A stretch of 47,948 nt of DNA from Bacteroidota bacterium (GTDB taxonomy: Bacteria > Bacteroidota > Bacteroidia > Palsa-965). The DNA is taken from contig JABDAO010000011.1 in NCBI GenBank assembly GCA_013289095.1, positions 1-47,948 of the forward strand. Direction: 5' to 3'. Below are positions 22,533 through 32,266 of the stretch, in pieces. Position 1 is the first letter of the stretch. The number at the start of each line of letters is the position of its first letter. The notes beneath the pieces were generated by a model that was not told where the DNA came from, ran no database searches, and saw only the letters and a program-made list of their open reading frames with translations. The translations under genes were made by a program, and so were the position numbers.

Positions 22533-23060
22533 ATGAAAAAAACCAGTTTACTGATTTTTGCAATCGCTGCCTCATTCTGTGTTGGCTATGCATTCAATAC
22601 ACTCGTCACCACCCGGTCAAACCGTCTTGCAGAAGTAAAAAAAGTGACCGGCATAGGCGGTATTTTTTTTAAGTGTAAAGACCCAAAACAAATGAGGCTG
22701 TGGTATCAAACGCATCTTGGTCTAAATGTCAATAACTATGGGGCCGTTTTTGAATGGAGACAAGGAGCCGACACCACCAGGAAAGGATTTACGCAATGGA
22801 CCCCTTTTTCGGAAAAGACAAAATATTTTGAACCTTCTCAGCGCGACTTTATGATAAACTACCGGGTTGAAAACCTGAATGCGCTGGTTGATGGATTGAA
22901 AAAAGAAGGGGTGACTGTTACAGATACCATCGAAACGGTTGAGTACGGAAAATTTGTCCACATCCTTGATATGGAAGGGAACAAAGTGGAACTGTGGGAA
23001 CCGAACGATCTGGCTTATGATAAATTAGGCAAACAAATGGGGAGCAAGACTACCAAATAG
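22533..23060 (+). CDS. Exported VOC-fold (glyoxalase/bleomycin-resistance-like) protein
   Basis: A 175-residue protein with an N-terminal membrane segment or signal (KKTSLLIFAIAASFCVGYAF) and no obvious lipobox. Residues about 40-155 form a VOC domain: GIGGIFFKCKDPKQMRLWYQTHLGL, FMINYRVENLNALVDGLKKEGV and GKFVHILDMEGNKVELWEP, whose terminal Glu is a typical metal ligand. Export of a VOC protein is less common than the cytoplasmic form. The substrate is unknown. It converges on the RCC1-repeat gene across a shared terminator. Confidence 0.82.
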   Translation: MKKTSLLIFAIAASFCVGYAFNTLVTTRSNRLAEVKKVTGIGGIFFKCKDPKQMRLWYQTHLGLNVNNYGAVFEWRQGADTTRKGFTQWTPFSEKTKYFEPSQRDFMINYRVENLNALVDGLKKEGVTVTDTIETVEYGKFVHILDMEGNKVELWEPNDLAYDKLGKQMGSKTTK

Positions 23061-23199
23061 CCATCAGAATACCGAAAGCTGATTAACATCATCCTGCTCA
23101 ATCCCCCTGGAGCATCTCTTATGAACGGGTAAATATCAGGCCGGCACAACTCCAATTGCTGTCACAGATACGAACCCTGGGTATGCAAACGCAAAGCCG

Positions 23200-23232
23200 A
23201 AAGCCCCGTATATACAGGATATACGGGGCTTT
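23200..23232. terminator. Bidirectional terminator between convergent genes
   Basis: A perfect 14-bp stem AAAGCCCCGTATAT/ATATACGGGGCTTT with loop ACAGG. It closely resembles the tRNA-Asp terminators at 11327 and 20901. Confidence 0.88.
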
Positions 23233-23264
23233 CTATGCTAAACAAGAATGATGACAGATCTCTT

Positions 23265-26200
23265 TTATTCCTGAATGATAATCTTCTTGGTTTGTATTTT
23301 CCCATCGCATTGTAAAGTCACGATATAGATTCCAGGGTTTAGCTGAAGATCTTTGGCATTCACAGTAATTTTCCCGGAAGCAAGATCTGCACCTGCAAAA
23401 GCGGCCCTTCGTTTGCCAAGCATATCAGTAATGAGGATGCTTGCTTCCTTGAGATCAACAATCGTGTATTCAATCGCGATGTTCTCATTGGCTGGGTTTG
23501 GATAGATGGCCAGGGATGCAGCAGGAGCCGCATTAGTGATTGCTGCAACCGGTGCAGGGGCTATCCTGAAATTGTTCAGGGAGTTATTGCTGCACGAGAA
23601 CCCATCCTGGAAGTTACCGTTCATGCCACCGGTGCCAATACCGAGCTGCCCATTTGAATTCTGGCCGGTTGAACAATACTGGGCGTGATCAGTCGATTGA
23701 ATCCCGATGGTAGAATAATTTGATGACGAAATTGCCGACCATGTACCTGCTCCAACCTGTGTAGGCACATTGAGCGGAGTGAAGTTTAGCTGACTAAAAC
23801 CCAATTGATAACAGTTCGGACAAGAACCGGCATAATCAATACCCCAAGACCAAAGTGTGTTGTCGGCAGCGCTGATTGCAAAGGAAGAGCCACTTCCTGC
23901 GCCAACAGCCAGATAGGTAGAACCGGCATTGATTTGTTCCGGGTATGCGGTTGAGGTGGTTGTTCCATCGCCCAGCTCGCTCTCTGAATTATCTCCCCAG
24001 GTCCAGAGTGAACCATCGGTCTGGATTCCAACGGTATGAGCCGCACCCGTTGCAACCGAAAGCCAGGTAGCACCCCAGAATTCATTTACCGGGGTCGATC
24101 GGTTGGTCGAGGTACCGTCTCCCAGGTTGCCAGAAGAATTACTGCCCCAACCCCAGAGGGTCTGATCGCTTCTGATAGCAAATCCAAACCAGCTGGATGC
24201 GCTAGAATAGACACTTACATAGTTGGTGTTTACCTTATCGACCTGGACAGGCACATTTGAATTCTGTGTCACCGTACTGCCACACTCCCCCTGCAGACCA
24301 TAGCCCCAGGCCCAAAGGGTGCCGTCTGATCTGACGGCATAAGTATTCGAGTTTCCACAGGCCACAGCTATCCAGGTATATTTATATTTTTCCTGAACAG
24401 GAGCGGTTCGGTAATAAGCCGTTGTTCCATCCCCCAACTGTCCTGCTGCATTGCAGCCCCAACACCAGAGACTGCCGTCTGCCATGATAGCGGCAGAATG
24501 CTGAAATCCGGTTGCCACTTTCACAAATTTCTTACCGTTAGGGCTTGCAACCGCCTCGGGGGCAAGTACCGAAGCGCTGCTCACAACACCTCCCTGCCCA
24601 AGCTCACCTTGATAATTTTCGCCCCAGGACCAAAGATTCCCGTCAGACACAAGCCCGTTGGTATGATCTCCCCCCACCGTAACCGAGAGCCAGGCCGGTG
24701 AATAGGTACCTACCACCTGGAAATTATCAATACTGATGACACCTGCCGCAGTAAGTTGGGTGCTTGGAGTCAAACGGATGTAGAGATTTTCCACATTATC
24801 AGCCAGGGTTCCCAGGCTTATTCCATTAGGAATGACATCCTCAAAAAAACCCTTGTCCTGAAATGTGTATGAGGTTGCCGTGGTAAAATTTACTCCATCG
24901 CTGCTGTAATCTACAGTAATTGATACCGGGCCATGTGTAGAAGATCCGGCTGAAAAATAAACCCCATATGTCTTAAAATTTGCCAGCTCATTTGCCGTAC
25001 CACTCAACTGGAACATCCAATAGCCCTGAGGGTTCTTGGGCGAATTGACTCCCCCCGGGTTGGTAGCTGTAAGCGCATTGTCGGTTGCATTATTGTTGTC
25101 CACATATCCATTTGGGCTATCAGTACCTCCTGCAAGTGCAAAAGGGATATTGGAGGTCAGCGTGCAGCTTACGTTCGGATCGGAAGGAGCAGGATTGAAC
25201 GGGAAAGCAGAATAGCTGTTCACGTTTTGATCGAATGTATAGTTGACGAGTACTTGTTGCTTGTTTTGAAGCGGAATAATAAACTGGGGGCCCAGATTGG
25301 GTTTCTCCCCCAGGGTAAGAATACCGGCGGCTGAACTCAGGGCAATGCCAGATAGAACACTCCCGTTCACTTCGTCACCATAAACTGCCGAACTCCCCAG
25401 GTTACCCCATTTCGAACTGTGGTTGAGGTAAGCCACGCTCATGACCGAGGGCGTGTTTGTACAGCTGTTCTGATTCCAGTTTAACGTTACATTCACCGCC
25501 GAGCTTCCGTTGGTTTGCTGCAAATTCCAGTATTCGCAGCTGCTCAAAGAAGCCAGGGTTGTGTCGAGTGTAGTTCCAGAAGTGGGAGGAGGGGCATGAA
25601 AATACTGCGCAGTAAAAGCATCGGTGTTCAAGACCGGTGCGCTGATGGCAAGAGGCTGGTAGACGCCTGCATTGCCAGCAGGAAATGTAAATGCCGTATT
25701 CCCGATCTTTTTCATCGGACCATCCACATAACTCGATGACGACCCGCCCGAAACCGATCCGGTTGCGCCCACCGTCAATAAAGCAGCATTCGTGGTTTTC
25801 AGGTTCCCCTGATGCAGTGTCAGTAATTGATTTACGGTAATGTTGCTAGCCAGGACCCCAGCTCCTGTACTATTGTTTATTTCGATGTTCGAAAACTGCC
25901 AGGTTGAATTGATCTGACTGATAACCTGGTTGGCCGTGCCATCCAGCGTCAAGCCTCCTGTTCCACCACCGGTAATATTGGCATAATTGGCAGGAGCTAC
26001 AGGGGCCGCGCCGATGGTAACATTTCCACCTACATTCACCGGAATATTCAGGTTCACGACTCCTACCCCGTTCTGACTCTTGGTGCCCTGCATATTAAAA
26101 TTACCAAGTGCGCTAACCGAACCAGTGCCATTCACGTTCAGGATGATGTCGGGGTTACGCCCGATAAATACAGAGTCGGCTGCAATCAGGTTGGCATTGA

Positions 26201-26951
26201 TCAGCATGGTTTGAGTTTGGCTTGTACAGCCCCAGAGACTTAGTTCCTGGAACGTAAACTCGTTGAAGTTCGAATTGCCATTTATGGTGAGTGTGCTGTT
26301 ATTGGTTGCAGGCGTAATAAAACGGGCTTCTCCAGTGCCTGCAACAATAGTTCCTGCATTAAAGCCGATGGTGGATGAATAGAAGGGGAAGCATTTCAGG
26401 ATACCCGAACCCATATTGAGGATTCCTCCAATCTGCGTAAAATTAGAAGCGGCCCAGAACATACATGTATTCAGGTTGAAGTTGTTTGCAACCTCAACCG
26501 GGGCATTCGATTTTATCGTTGCGTTCGAAAACTCCACCGATCCGCCTGAACCGGAGCTCACCGGAGCCGACTGATAGCCTGTAAAACTACCTCCGTGAAA
26601 ATTAGCCACACCGGTTGCCGGAGTGCCGCTGATGGTAAACGTAATGGGTGTTGTTCCGGTATAAGAGCAGGTGATGGCGCCCGCATACCCCCACTGAATA
26701 TCCAGACCTGCAATCGTGGTGTTTGAGGTAACGTCGATGGTGCAATTTCCAATGCTGTTTCCGTCAAAAATAACCGTTGTAGATGAGGCTGGAACCCCAG
26801 CTCCCCCGATACCACCCGATGTCAACGACCAGTTTGCGTGATTGCTCCAGCTGCTGTTGTTTGTTCCAACCCAATACAGATTGGCCCCCGACATCGTTTG
26901 TAAAATCATGGCCAGCAATGCGATGACCAAAAGTTGTTGTTTGTGTTTCAT
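23265..26951 (-). CDS. Large secreted RCC1-repeat protein with T9SS sorting domain
   Basis: A 1228-residue cargo protein. It has a signal peptide (about 1-22), then a beta-helix-like N-terminal region (about 24-560, LYWVGTNNSSWSNHANWS, many N/G/T-rich strands). A domain with sugar- or lectin-like text lies at about 560-760. Six or so RCC1-type propeller blades follow (about 765-1110), each with a variant of DGSLWSWGxNxxGxLGxG. The last about 70 residues are a T9SS type A sorting domain (YPNPANENIAIEY, ITDMLGKR, GIYIVTLQ, TKKIIIQE). RCC1 propellers usually bind other proteins. It is probably a cell-surface adhesin or matrix protein. It is transcribed alone. Confidence 0.87.
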   Translation of the reverse strand: MKHKQQLLVIALLAMILQTMSGANLYWVGTNNSSWSNHANWSLTSGGIGGAGVPASSTTVIFDGNSIGNCTIDVTSNTTIAGLDIQWGYAGAITCSYTGTTPITFTISGTPATGVANFHGGSFTGYQSAPVSSGSGGSVEFSNATIKSNAPVEVANNFNLNTCMFWAASNFTQIGGILNMGSGILKCFPFYSSTIGFNAGTIVAGTGEARFITPATNNSTLTINGNSNFNEFTFQELSLWGCTSQTQTMLINANLIAADSVFIGRNPDIILNVNGTGSVSALGNFNMQGTKSQNGVGVVNLNIPVNVGGNVTIGAAPVAPANYANITGGGTGGLTLDGTANQVISQINSTWQFSNIEINNSTGAGVLASNITVNQLLTLHQGNLKTTNAALLTVGATGSVSGGSSSSYVDGPMKKIGNTAFTFPAGNAGVYQPLAISAPVLNTDAFTAQYFHAPPPTSGTTLDTTLASLSSCEYWNLQQTNGSSAVNVTLNWNQNSCTNTPSVMSVAYLNHSSKWGNLGSSAVYGDEVNGSVLSGIALSSAAGILTLGEKPNLGPQFIIPLQNKQQVLVNYTFDQNVNSYSAFPFNPAPSDPNVSCTLTSNIPFALAGGTDSPNGYVDNNNATDNALTATNPGGVNSPKNPQGYWMFQLSGTANELANFKTYGVYFSAGSSTHGPVSITVDYSSDGVNFTTATSYTFQDKGFFEDVIPNGISLGTLADNVENLYIRLTPSTQLTAAGVISIDNFQVVGTYSPAWLSVTVGGDHTNGLVSDGNLWSWGENYQGELGQGGVVSSASVLAPEAVASPNGKKFVKVATGFQHSAAIMADGSLWCWGCNAAGQLGDGTTAYYRTAPVQEKYKYTWIAVACGNSNTYAVRSDGTLWAWGYGLQGECGSTVTQNSNVPVQVDKVNTNYVSVYSSASSWFGFAIRSDQTLWGWGSNSSGNLGDGTSTNRSTPVNEFWGATWLSVATGAAHTVGIQTDGSLWTWGDNSESELGDGTTTSTAYPEQINAGSTYLAVGAGSGSSFAISAADNTLWSWGIDYAGSCPNCYQLGFSQLNFTPLNVPTQVGAGTWSAISSSNYSTIGIQSTDHAQYCSTGQNSNGQLGIGTGGMNGNFQDGFSCSNNSLNNFRIAPAPVAAITNAAPAASLAIYPNPANENIAIEYTIVDLKEASILITDMLGKRRAAFAGADLASGKITVNAKDLQLNPGIYIVTLQCDGKIQTKKIIIQE

Positions 26952-27112
26952 GATCGTTGTTTAGTGTGAGATTAAATTCCTTAATACCCAGTTCCTGTTG
27001 ATCAGCCCAGAATACTTCAACCATCAGGGTTTGAAGAGATCTATTCTGAACGGGGATTCCTGATTTAAAATTTTCGCGAAAGATAGAGAGGGGAACCAAT
27101 TCTAAAAATAAA

Positions 27113-27175
27113 ATTGAATAAGCCCTGCCAACTACTGAATAAGCGACGGCGTACATTGAATAATCGAAGGTGCGT
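27113..27175. repeat. Three 21-bp-period units
   Basis: TGAATAA-containing blocks begin at 27113, 27134 and 27155, exactly 21 bp apart; the remaining bases have diverged. The block lies in the 545-bp gap between divergent genes (26951 leftward, 27497 rightward). I see no gene in that gap. Confidence 0.5.
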
Positions 27176-27496
27176 GAGCCCAGGACCAACACAACAAAAG
27201 AATTATTGAATGAAAGGCTTCTTCCAGCAAGATCACTGTAAATCAATTGGAGATCCGGTTTTGGGGCTATTACACAAGATCCGTCCCTGGGGCCCGCTTG
27301 AAGGCCTGTTGCCACCCTTCACAAATCAGACAGCCGGATGGCGACTATTGGAAGAAAAGGAGCAAAACAGGAATGTCTGCATCACAGACAAAGGCCCGCT
27401 TGCCTGCATGTAAAAAATCGCAAATTTCATCTTTGATGCCACCTAAAAAAAAGAATTCAAATCTTATTATCTTTGATCAAGCTAACTTGTTAACCC

Positions 27497-27874
27497 ATGA
27501 ACACGATCGGTTATTTCGAAATACAGTCATCTGATCCCCCAAGGGAAGTAAAGTTTTATGCTGCTTTATTCGGGTGGACATTTACGCGTCAGGAATTTGT
27601 TCCGATAGAATACTACAGCATCGAAACAAAGACCCTACGCGGAGGCCTCTTAAAGAGGGCGGCCCCTCTTCCACCCCCTCAAAGCGGGACAAATGCATTC
27701 GTGAACTCCATAGAGGTTGCAAATTTTGACCACACACGCGAACTCATTCTCCAAAGCGGTGGTATGGTTGCCTTACCGAAGTTTGCCATTCCCCAAAAAT
27801 GCTGGCAGGGCTATTTCATTGATCAGGACAACAATACGTTCGGGATTTTTGAAGTTGATGCCCGTGCGAAATAA
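27497..27874 (+). CDS. VOC family protein
   Basis: A 125-residue single VOC domain: MNTIGYFEIQSSDPPREVKFYAALFGWTF opens the first beta-alpha-beta-beta-beta module, and GYFIDQDNNTFGIFEVD closes the second. The internal region ALPKFAIPQKCWQG is typical of the small glyoxalase-like group found beside regulatory or detoxification genes. The active-site metal ligands are only partly recognisable. No signal peptide, so it should be cytoplasmic. It is a single gene followed by a hairpin. Confidence 0.8.
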   Translation: MNTIGYFEIQSSDPPREVKFYAALFGWTFTRQEFVPIEYYSIETKTLRGGLLKRAAPLPPPQSGTNAFVNSIEVANFDHTRELILQSGGMVALPKFAIPQKCWQGYFIDQDNNTFGIFEVDARAK

Positions 27875-28068
27875 TTCTTGTACCAAAGAGAAATACTCAA
27901 CATCAAATAGACGGGCATTCGCGCACAAGCCATCTAATGCACAAGCTGGGTTTATTCTTTTCAATAGAAAATGCTTCCACCTTCACAGAGGATAATTCTA
28001 CCCCCGAAACCGCTCCGTTCATCGAAAAGACAAAATGAAGGTTTCTTAAACCCCTTTCTTTGTCAGTG

Positions 28069-28111
28069 TTTAAAACGTATTGCATACAGTAAATGGTGAA
28101 TACGTTTTAAA
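28069..28111. terminator. 13-bp inverted repeat, likely terminator
   Basis: TTTAAAACGTATT and AATACGTTTTAAA are perfect arms separated by 17 nt, about 200 bp after the VOC gene and about 170 bp before the next gene. The rest of the 27875-28278 gap shows only short hairpins. Confidence 0.5.
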
Positions 28112-28278
28112 CTGCCAAATTGAATTCCAGATTTTGCATGCAAGCCAACTTGCAAGCGGGCAAAAAGTTGCCATCCTCCCGCGCAACTCAATGTCATTTC
28201 CACCGGCAGGATCTGGAAAATTTCCCTTGTACGAACGATCTATTCAGAAATGAATGAACCTATTTATTCCAAAACACC

Positions 28279-29271
28279 ATGAAAAAACATTTCTTTTTCA
28301 TATCAATGTTCCTGGCAGCAGGCAACTTTTGGGGCATAGCCCAGACCAGAAACACACCAAACAGCCCGGCAGAATATTCGCTTCTAAACGAGAACGGAAT
28401 AGAAAATAATAAAGTGCCCGATTCATCCAAAACAAAGAAGTTAAACAATTTAGGCTATATAAACCCGACCACCAACCCGGTTGTGACACCCTGCGACCCA
28501 ACCTGTCCGCCCTGGACATTGGGTGGAAATATGCTCAGTACCGTGACACAAGCAACGATAGCAAATGCCATCCTGGGCACCTGCGATGCAAACGATTTTA
28601 TTCTGGAAGCAAATGGCATTCCTTCGCTCTGGATAAAACCCACCGGCAAAATAGGAATTGGGACTTCCCAGCCTGTCTCAAAACTCACGCTTGCAGGAGG
28701 TGATCTTGGCATCGATGCCGGCCACCGGATCCAAAGTAACAGCTTCGGTGATGACTATATCGATCTGAGGGAAGCTGAATATAATTTCATTGCCCGGGGC
28801 CATTCCTTGCTGCATCTCAACCAGCTCTTCAATATGGCATCCACCATCAGTCTGGGCGATGGGAGCAATATTAACACCTTGATCAATGCCGGTGGAGGCA
28901 CGGCCGTTTATGTGGAAGGAACAACTGGCAATGTGGGTATAGGCACCATCACGCCCGACCCGAACTTTAAATTATCGGTCAACGGCAGCATCCGGGTAAA
29001 AGAAGTGCTGGTGCAATCGGGCTGGAGCGATTTTGTATTCAGCCCCGGTTACCGGCTTGAACCCTTGCCCATGGTGGAGAAATACATAAGGGAACAAGGC
29101 CACCTCAAAGACATCCCCGCTGCCGCCGAAATAGCTGACTGTGGGCTGAACATCTCGGCAGTGATGCCGGTGATGATGAAGAAAATTGAGGAACTTACTT
29201 TGTATGTTGTTGAGCTGGAGAAGGAGGTAAGGCAGTTGCGGGTGCAGCAGGAGAAGGAGGTGAAGAAATAA
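28279..29271 (+). CDS. Secreted fibre-like protein with C-terminal coiled coil
   Basis: A 330-residue protein with signal peptide (MKKHFFFISMFLAAGNFWGIAQ). Two GxIGIGTxxP motifs (KIGIGTSQPVSKLTLAGG near 130, NVGIGTITPDPNFKLSVNG near 225) are typical of Bacteroidota surface proteins related to tail-fibre or intramolecular-chaperone proteins. The C-terminal about 100 residues (SDFVFSPGYRLEPL, GHLKDIPAAAEI, then MMKKIEELTLYVVELEKEVRQL) resemble the end of that family and form a coiled coil. There is no T9SS sorting domain. It is the first of four or five same-strand envelope genes. Confidence 0.78.
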   Translation: MKKHFFFISMFLAAGNFWGIAQTRNTPNSPAEYSLLNENGIENNKVPDSSKTKKLNNLGYINPTTNPVVTPCDPTCPPWTLGGNMLSTVTQATIANAILGTCDANDFILEANGIPSLWIKPTGKIGIGTSQPVSKLTLAGGDLGIDAGHRIQSNSFGDDYIDLREAEYNFIARGHSLLHLNQLFNMASTISLGDGSNINTLINAGGGTAVYVEGTTGNVGIGTITPDPNFKLSVNGSIRVKEVLVQSGWSDFVFSPGYRLEPLPMVEKYIREQGHLKDIPAAAEIADCGLNISAVMPVMMKKIEELTLYVVELEKEVRQLRVQQEKEVKK

Positions 29272-29321
29272 TTGGATCAAAGCCAATTGATTGATTAATT
29301 AATTATTAAAAGCCATTTGTT

Positions 29322-30830
29322 ATGAAAAGGAAAATCAGTTTCTTGCTCTTTATTATTCCATTGTTTTGTGACCTCATAGTTCGGGCACAAATTAACTTTC
29401 TTTATAATCCTTGGTTTTCGATAGCGAATCCTGGCCATTATCCTTCCTGCGATTACTCGGATTACTCCAGAGATATTGACCAGGATATTGCTTCATGGTA
29501 TAATGCCCGTACAGTTGGCACTCTCTTGGGTAGAGGCAGTCCGAATAGGAATTCATTTCCAGATTGGATGGATACCTTTTGCGCAGGAACAATTTCCGGA
29601 TTGCCGTATTACGGGAACTTTATCTTTGAAGAAACAAATTCGAATTCCTTTGGCTCATCTGATGCTATCAGACAGAGTATTAAAATGTGCATGAATCCGA
29701 ATGATTCGTACATTTTTAAATTAATCTACACCGGTGTTAATTATAAGCATGGGTGGAGCGGTACCTCCGTCACGACAGAAAGAATCTATCTCACTGAATA
29801 CACCTTACACTGGAATGCGACATGGGGTAATGTTAGGCTTTCTTGGACTATGTATCCACCGATGTATAATCTAGGCGGATGGGTTGAGGGCGGCATGGTG
29901 ATTCCAAGTAGATTGGGAAACGTATTCAAGGATTTACACAATATTGTCATTGCAAATGAAACAGGTGCATGTTACATTTCATACGTTGAACTTTCAGAAC
30001 TTTGTAATGCGGGTTTGATGATACAGAACCATACTTTTCATCCCTTTATCAATGAACTGCCATATAAATGTTCTGGGGATTTAAGTGTTGGCAATAACGT
30101 AGGTGACAGAAACTCGCCGCCTGGTGATGTAACCGTTGAATCCGGGGCCAACATTATTTTTTCTGCCGTTAATTCCATTCGTCTTGAACCTGGTTTTCAC
30201 GCCAGCACTGGCTCTGAATTCATGGCAATATTGAAACCCTGCTCTGAAACTGCATATGGCAATGGTATGGGAGGTTTGGAAGATTCCTCAATTATTATTC
30301 AGGATGATCGACGGCAGTCCTTAGGATGTGACGACACGGTTCATATTGTCGGTCTTGACGGTGATACGATCTCATATAAACGATTTTGGTGGGATTTCGG
30401 TAACGGGAAAACATCGACGAGGAAGTCTGTCGATATTTTTTATGCCACCCCTGGTTCATATACGGTTAAGCTCGTCATAACTGATTCATTAGATGTTAGC
30501 GATACATTATCTAAGATATACATCCGACCCGATTGTGCCAACACTGAAAATTTATCGAGAATTAATACAGATAACATTTCGCATAATAAGAATAGCGAGA
30601 CTATTATGCTCTCTCCTAATCCCTCAAAAGGTTACTTTGACATTATCCTGGGCAACGACCACGTTTTCACTTCGTATCAAGTTCTCGATCAGATCGGACG
30701 AGTTATTATTGATAATAATATAGGCACCCTCACCAAGTTGGAACTCAATCTCGAGGTAAAAGGCATCTATATTCTGAGATTAAATTCACGGAATTGTGCG
30801 CCAATAACAAGAAAGCTAATTGTTGATTGA
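29322..30830 (+). CDS. Secreted PKD-domain protein with T9SS sorting domain
   Basis: A 502-residue exported protein. It has a signal peptide (about 1-22, FCDLIVRAQ). The N-terminal about 220 residues are Trp/Tyr-rich with no family I recognise. The segment VTVESGANIIFSAVNSIRLEPGFHASTGSEF (about 265-300) is a short beta-solenoid motif very common in Bacteroidota cargo. A PKD domain follows (about 345-400, FWWDFGNGKTSTRKSVDIFYATPGSYTVKLVITDS). The C-terminal sorting domain is LSPNPSKGYFDIIL, DQIGRVII, GIYILRLN, RKLIVD. It lies 50 bp after the fibre-like gene and about 110 bp before the PorV-like gene. Confidence 0.83.
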   Translation: MKRKISFLLFIIPLFCDLIVRAQINFLYNPWFSIANPGHYPSCDYSDYSRDIDQDIASWYNARTVGTLLGRGSPNRNSFPDWMDTFCAGTISGLPYYGNFIFEETNSNSFGSSDAIRQSIKMCMNPNDSYIFKLIYTGVNYKHGWSGTSVTTERIYLTEYTLHWNATWGNVRLSWTMYPPMYNLGGWVEGGMVIPSRLGNVFKDLHNIVIANETGACYISYVELSELCNAGLMIQNHTFHPFINELPYKCSGDLSVGNNVGDRNSPPGDVTVESGANIIFSAVNSIRLEPGFHASTGSEFMAILKPCSETAYGNGMGGLEDSSIIIQDDRRQSLGCDDTVHIVGLDGDTISYKRFWWDFGNGKTSTRKSVDIFYATPGSYTVKLVITDSLDVSDTLSKIYIRPDCANTENLSRINTDNISHNKNSETIMLSPNPSKGYFDIILGNDHVFTSYQVLDQIGRVIIDNNIGTLTKLELNLEVKGIYILRLNSRNCAPITRKLIVD

Positions 30831-30941
30831 ACAATTCTAAATCTAATAGCATTCATTGCCATTATGCGATAATGATTCGAAAGTAACTCGAATTTAGTCA
30901 AATACATAAACTATATGTATACCATTTTAAAGCCCGAAGCT

Positions 30942-31997
30942 ATGAAAATCAATTCATTCCAGACCTGCAGAATATTGATCTCCCTTTTTATCCTCACCCG
31001 ATCTCTGCCGCTCATCGCCCAACACTACCTCAGCAGCTCCCAATTATCCGGTCAAACAGCTGGATCAACCTCCGTCTTACCCTTTCTCCTGATTGCACCC
31101 GATGCCAGATCTGCCGCTATGGGTGATGCCGGTGTTGCCTCCACACCCGATGCAAGCTCCACGTATTGGAACCCGGCCAAACTGGCATTCATTGATACTA
31201 CGTTTGGGCTCAATGCCTCTTTTGTCCCCTGGCTCCGGGCATTGGTTCCGGATATTAACCTCTTTTCATTCAGTGGATATTACAAACTCACCGATACCAA
31301 ATCAATAGGGGCTTCGGTGCGTTATTTTTCGCTGGGTGATGTAACGATATCCAACCCCGGTGGAAGTTATCCCTTGTCGTACCACCCAAATGAATATGCT
31401 TGTGATTTGTCCTATGCACAAAAGCTGTTCAAGCATTTCTCCGCAGGCATCACGGGCAGGTACATCTATTCAAACGCCACGAACCAGGGGCAGATCTGGA
31501 ACGGATCAATCCATTCGGTTGAGACCGTCACCTTAGACCTATCAGCCTTCTACCATACCGATCAAATTCTGCTGGCCGGAAAACAGACGGTTTTAAACGT
31601 TGGCATTCATCTGTCAGACATTGGAAGCAAAATTGCCTATGTCGATTCAACCCGGAAGGATTACCCGCCTACAAACCTTCGTATAGGAGGGTGTTTAATA
31701 CTCGAACTGAATAAACAACATTCACTTTCAATTCTTGGAGATCTAAACCGGATGAGGGTTCCCAATCAGCCAGGTACCAGGTTTTGCGGAGGCCTTGAAT
31801 ATTGGTATGCTAAATTGTTCGCGGTGCGTATGGGTTACGTGTATCAAACATTTTCTGACACCGCTGTGGATTATTACACGTTGGGGTTCGGTCTGAAGTA
31901 CAAGAACGTTGCATTCGATTTTGCTGATTGGCTGCCTCCCGATGAGCGGAGCCCGATTCAGAATACACTGAGATTAACTGCGTCCTGCAATTTTTAA
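30942..31997 (+). CDS. PorV/PorQ-family outer-membrane protein
   Basis: A 351-residue FadL-like barrel of the PorV (LptO) family. The track start is at 30915; the ATG at 30942 starts a better signal peptide (MKINSFQTCRILISLFILTRSLPLIAQ). The family signature TSVLPFLLIAPDARSAAMGDAGVASTPDASSTYWNPAKLAF is intact, and the rest alternates as beta strands, ending in FSASCNF-like aromatic text (RLTASCNF). PorV proteins carry T9SS substrates to the PorU sortase or help anchor them. The gene follows a T9SS cargo gene, so it may be a dedicated paralogue serving that cargo rather than the housekeeping porV, which usually sits beside porU. Confidence 0.85.
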   Translation: MKINSFQTCRILISLFILTRSLPLIAQHYLSSSQLSGQTAGSTSVLPFLLIAPDARSAAMGDAGVASTPDASSTYWNPAKLAFIDTTFGLNASFVPWLRALVPDINLFSFSGYYKLTDTKSIGASVRYFSLGDVTISNPGGSYPLSYHPNEYACDLSYAQKLFKHFSAGITGRYIYSNATNQGQIWNGSIHSVETVTLDLSAFYHTDQILLAGKQTVLNVGIHLSDIGSKIAYVDSTRKDYPPTNLRIGGCLILELNKQHSLSILGDLNRMRVPNQPGTRFCGGLEYWYAKLFAVRMGYVYQTFSDTAVDYYTLGFGLKYKNVAFDFADWLPPDERSPIQNTLRLTASCNF

Positions 31998-32002
31998 TCC
32001 CG

Positions 32003-32166
32003 CATTTTGAATTCGAAGCAGGCATTCGTGATGAATTCGGCAGGTTCATTTTAGGCAAACACATTGAATCTGAGAATGATTTTGTAATAAACCTGCTTTG
32101 CAAAGGCATATATATCCTGAAAATCACGAGCAGGTCAGGGTCATATCAAACAAGGAGGCTAATTGT
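32003..32166 (+). pseudogene. Orphan T9SS sorting-domain remnant
   Basis: In the gap after the PorV-like gene, an open frame without its own start reads DEFGRFILGKHIESEND, then GIYILKITSRSGSYQTRRLIVE. This matches the second half of a type A sorting domain (compare DQIGRVIID, GIYILRLNSR, RKLIVD in the gene at 29322). The upstream cargo part and its NPxP motif are missing. The frame has no stop before the next ORF (the track Met at 32207 is in the same frame). It is probably the tail of a deleted cargo gene. Confidence 0.7.
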
Positions 32167-32266
32167 TGAGAGAGCATTTTACTACTATAAATTAATCTTC
32201 AATAACATGAAAACGAAACGTTCAGGACACCAAAGATGCAAGTCGCCTTTTGATGCTCCCAGTAAA

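Noticed and set aside
26764-27315. 183-codon minus ORF upstream of the RCC1-repeat gene
   Set aside because: It overlaps the real signal-peptide start in another frame and has no family features.
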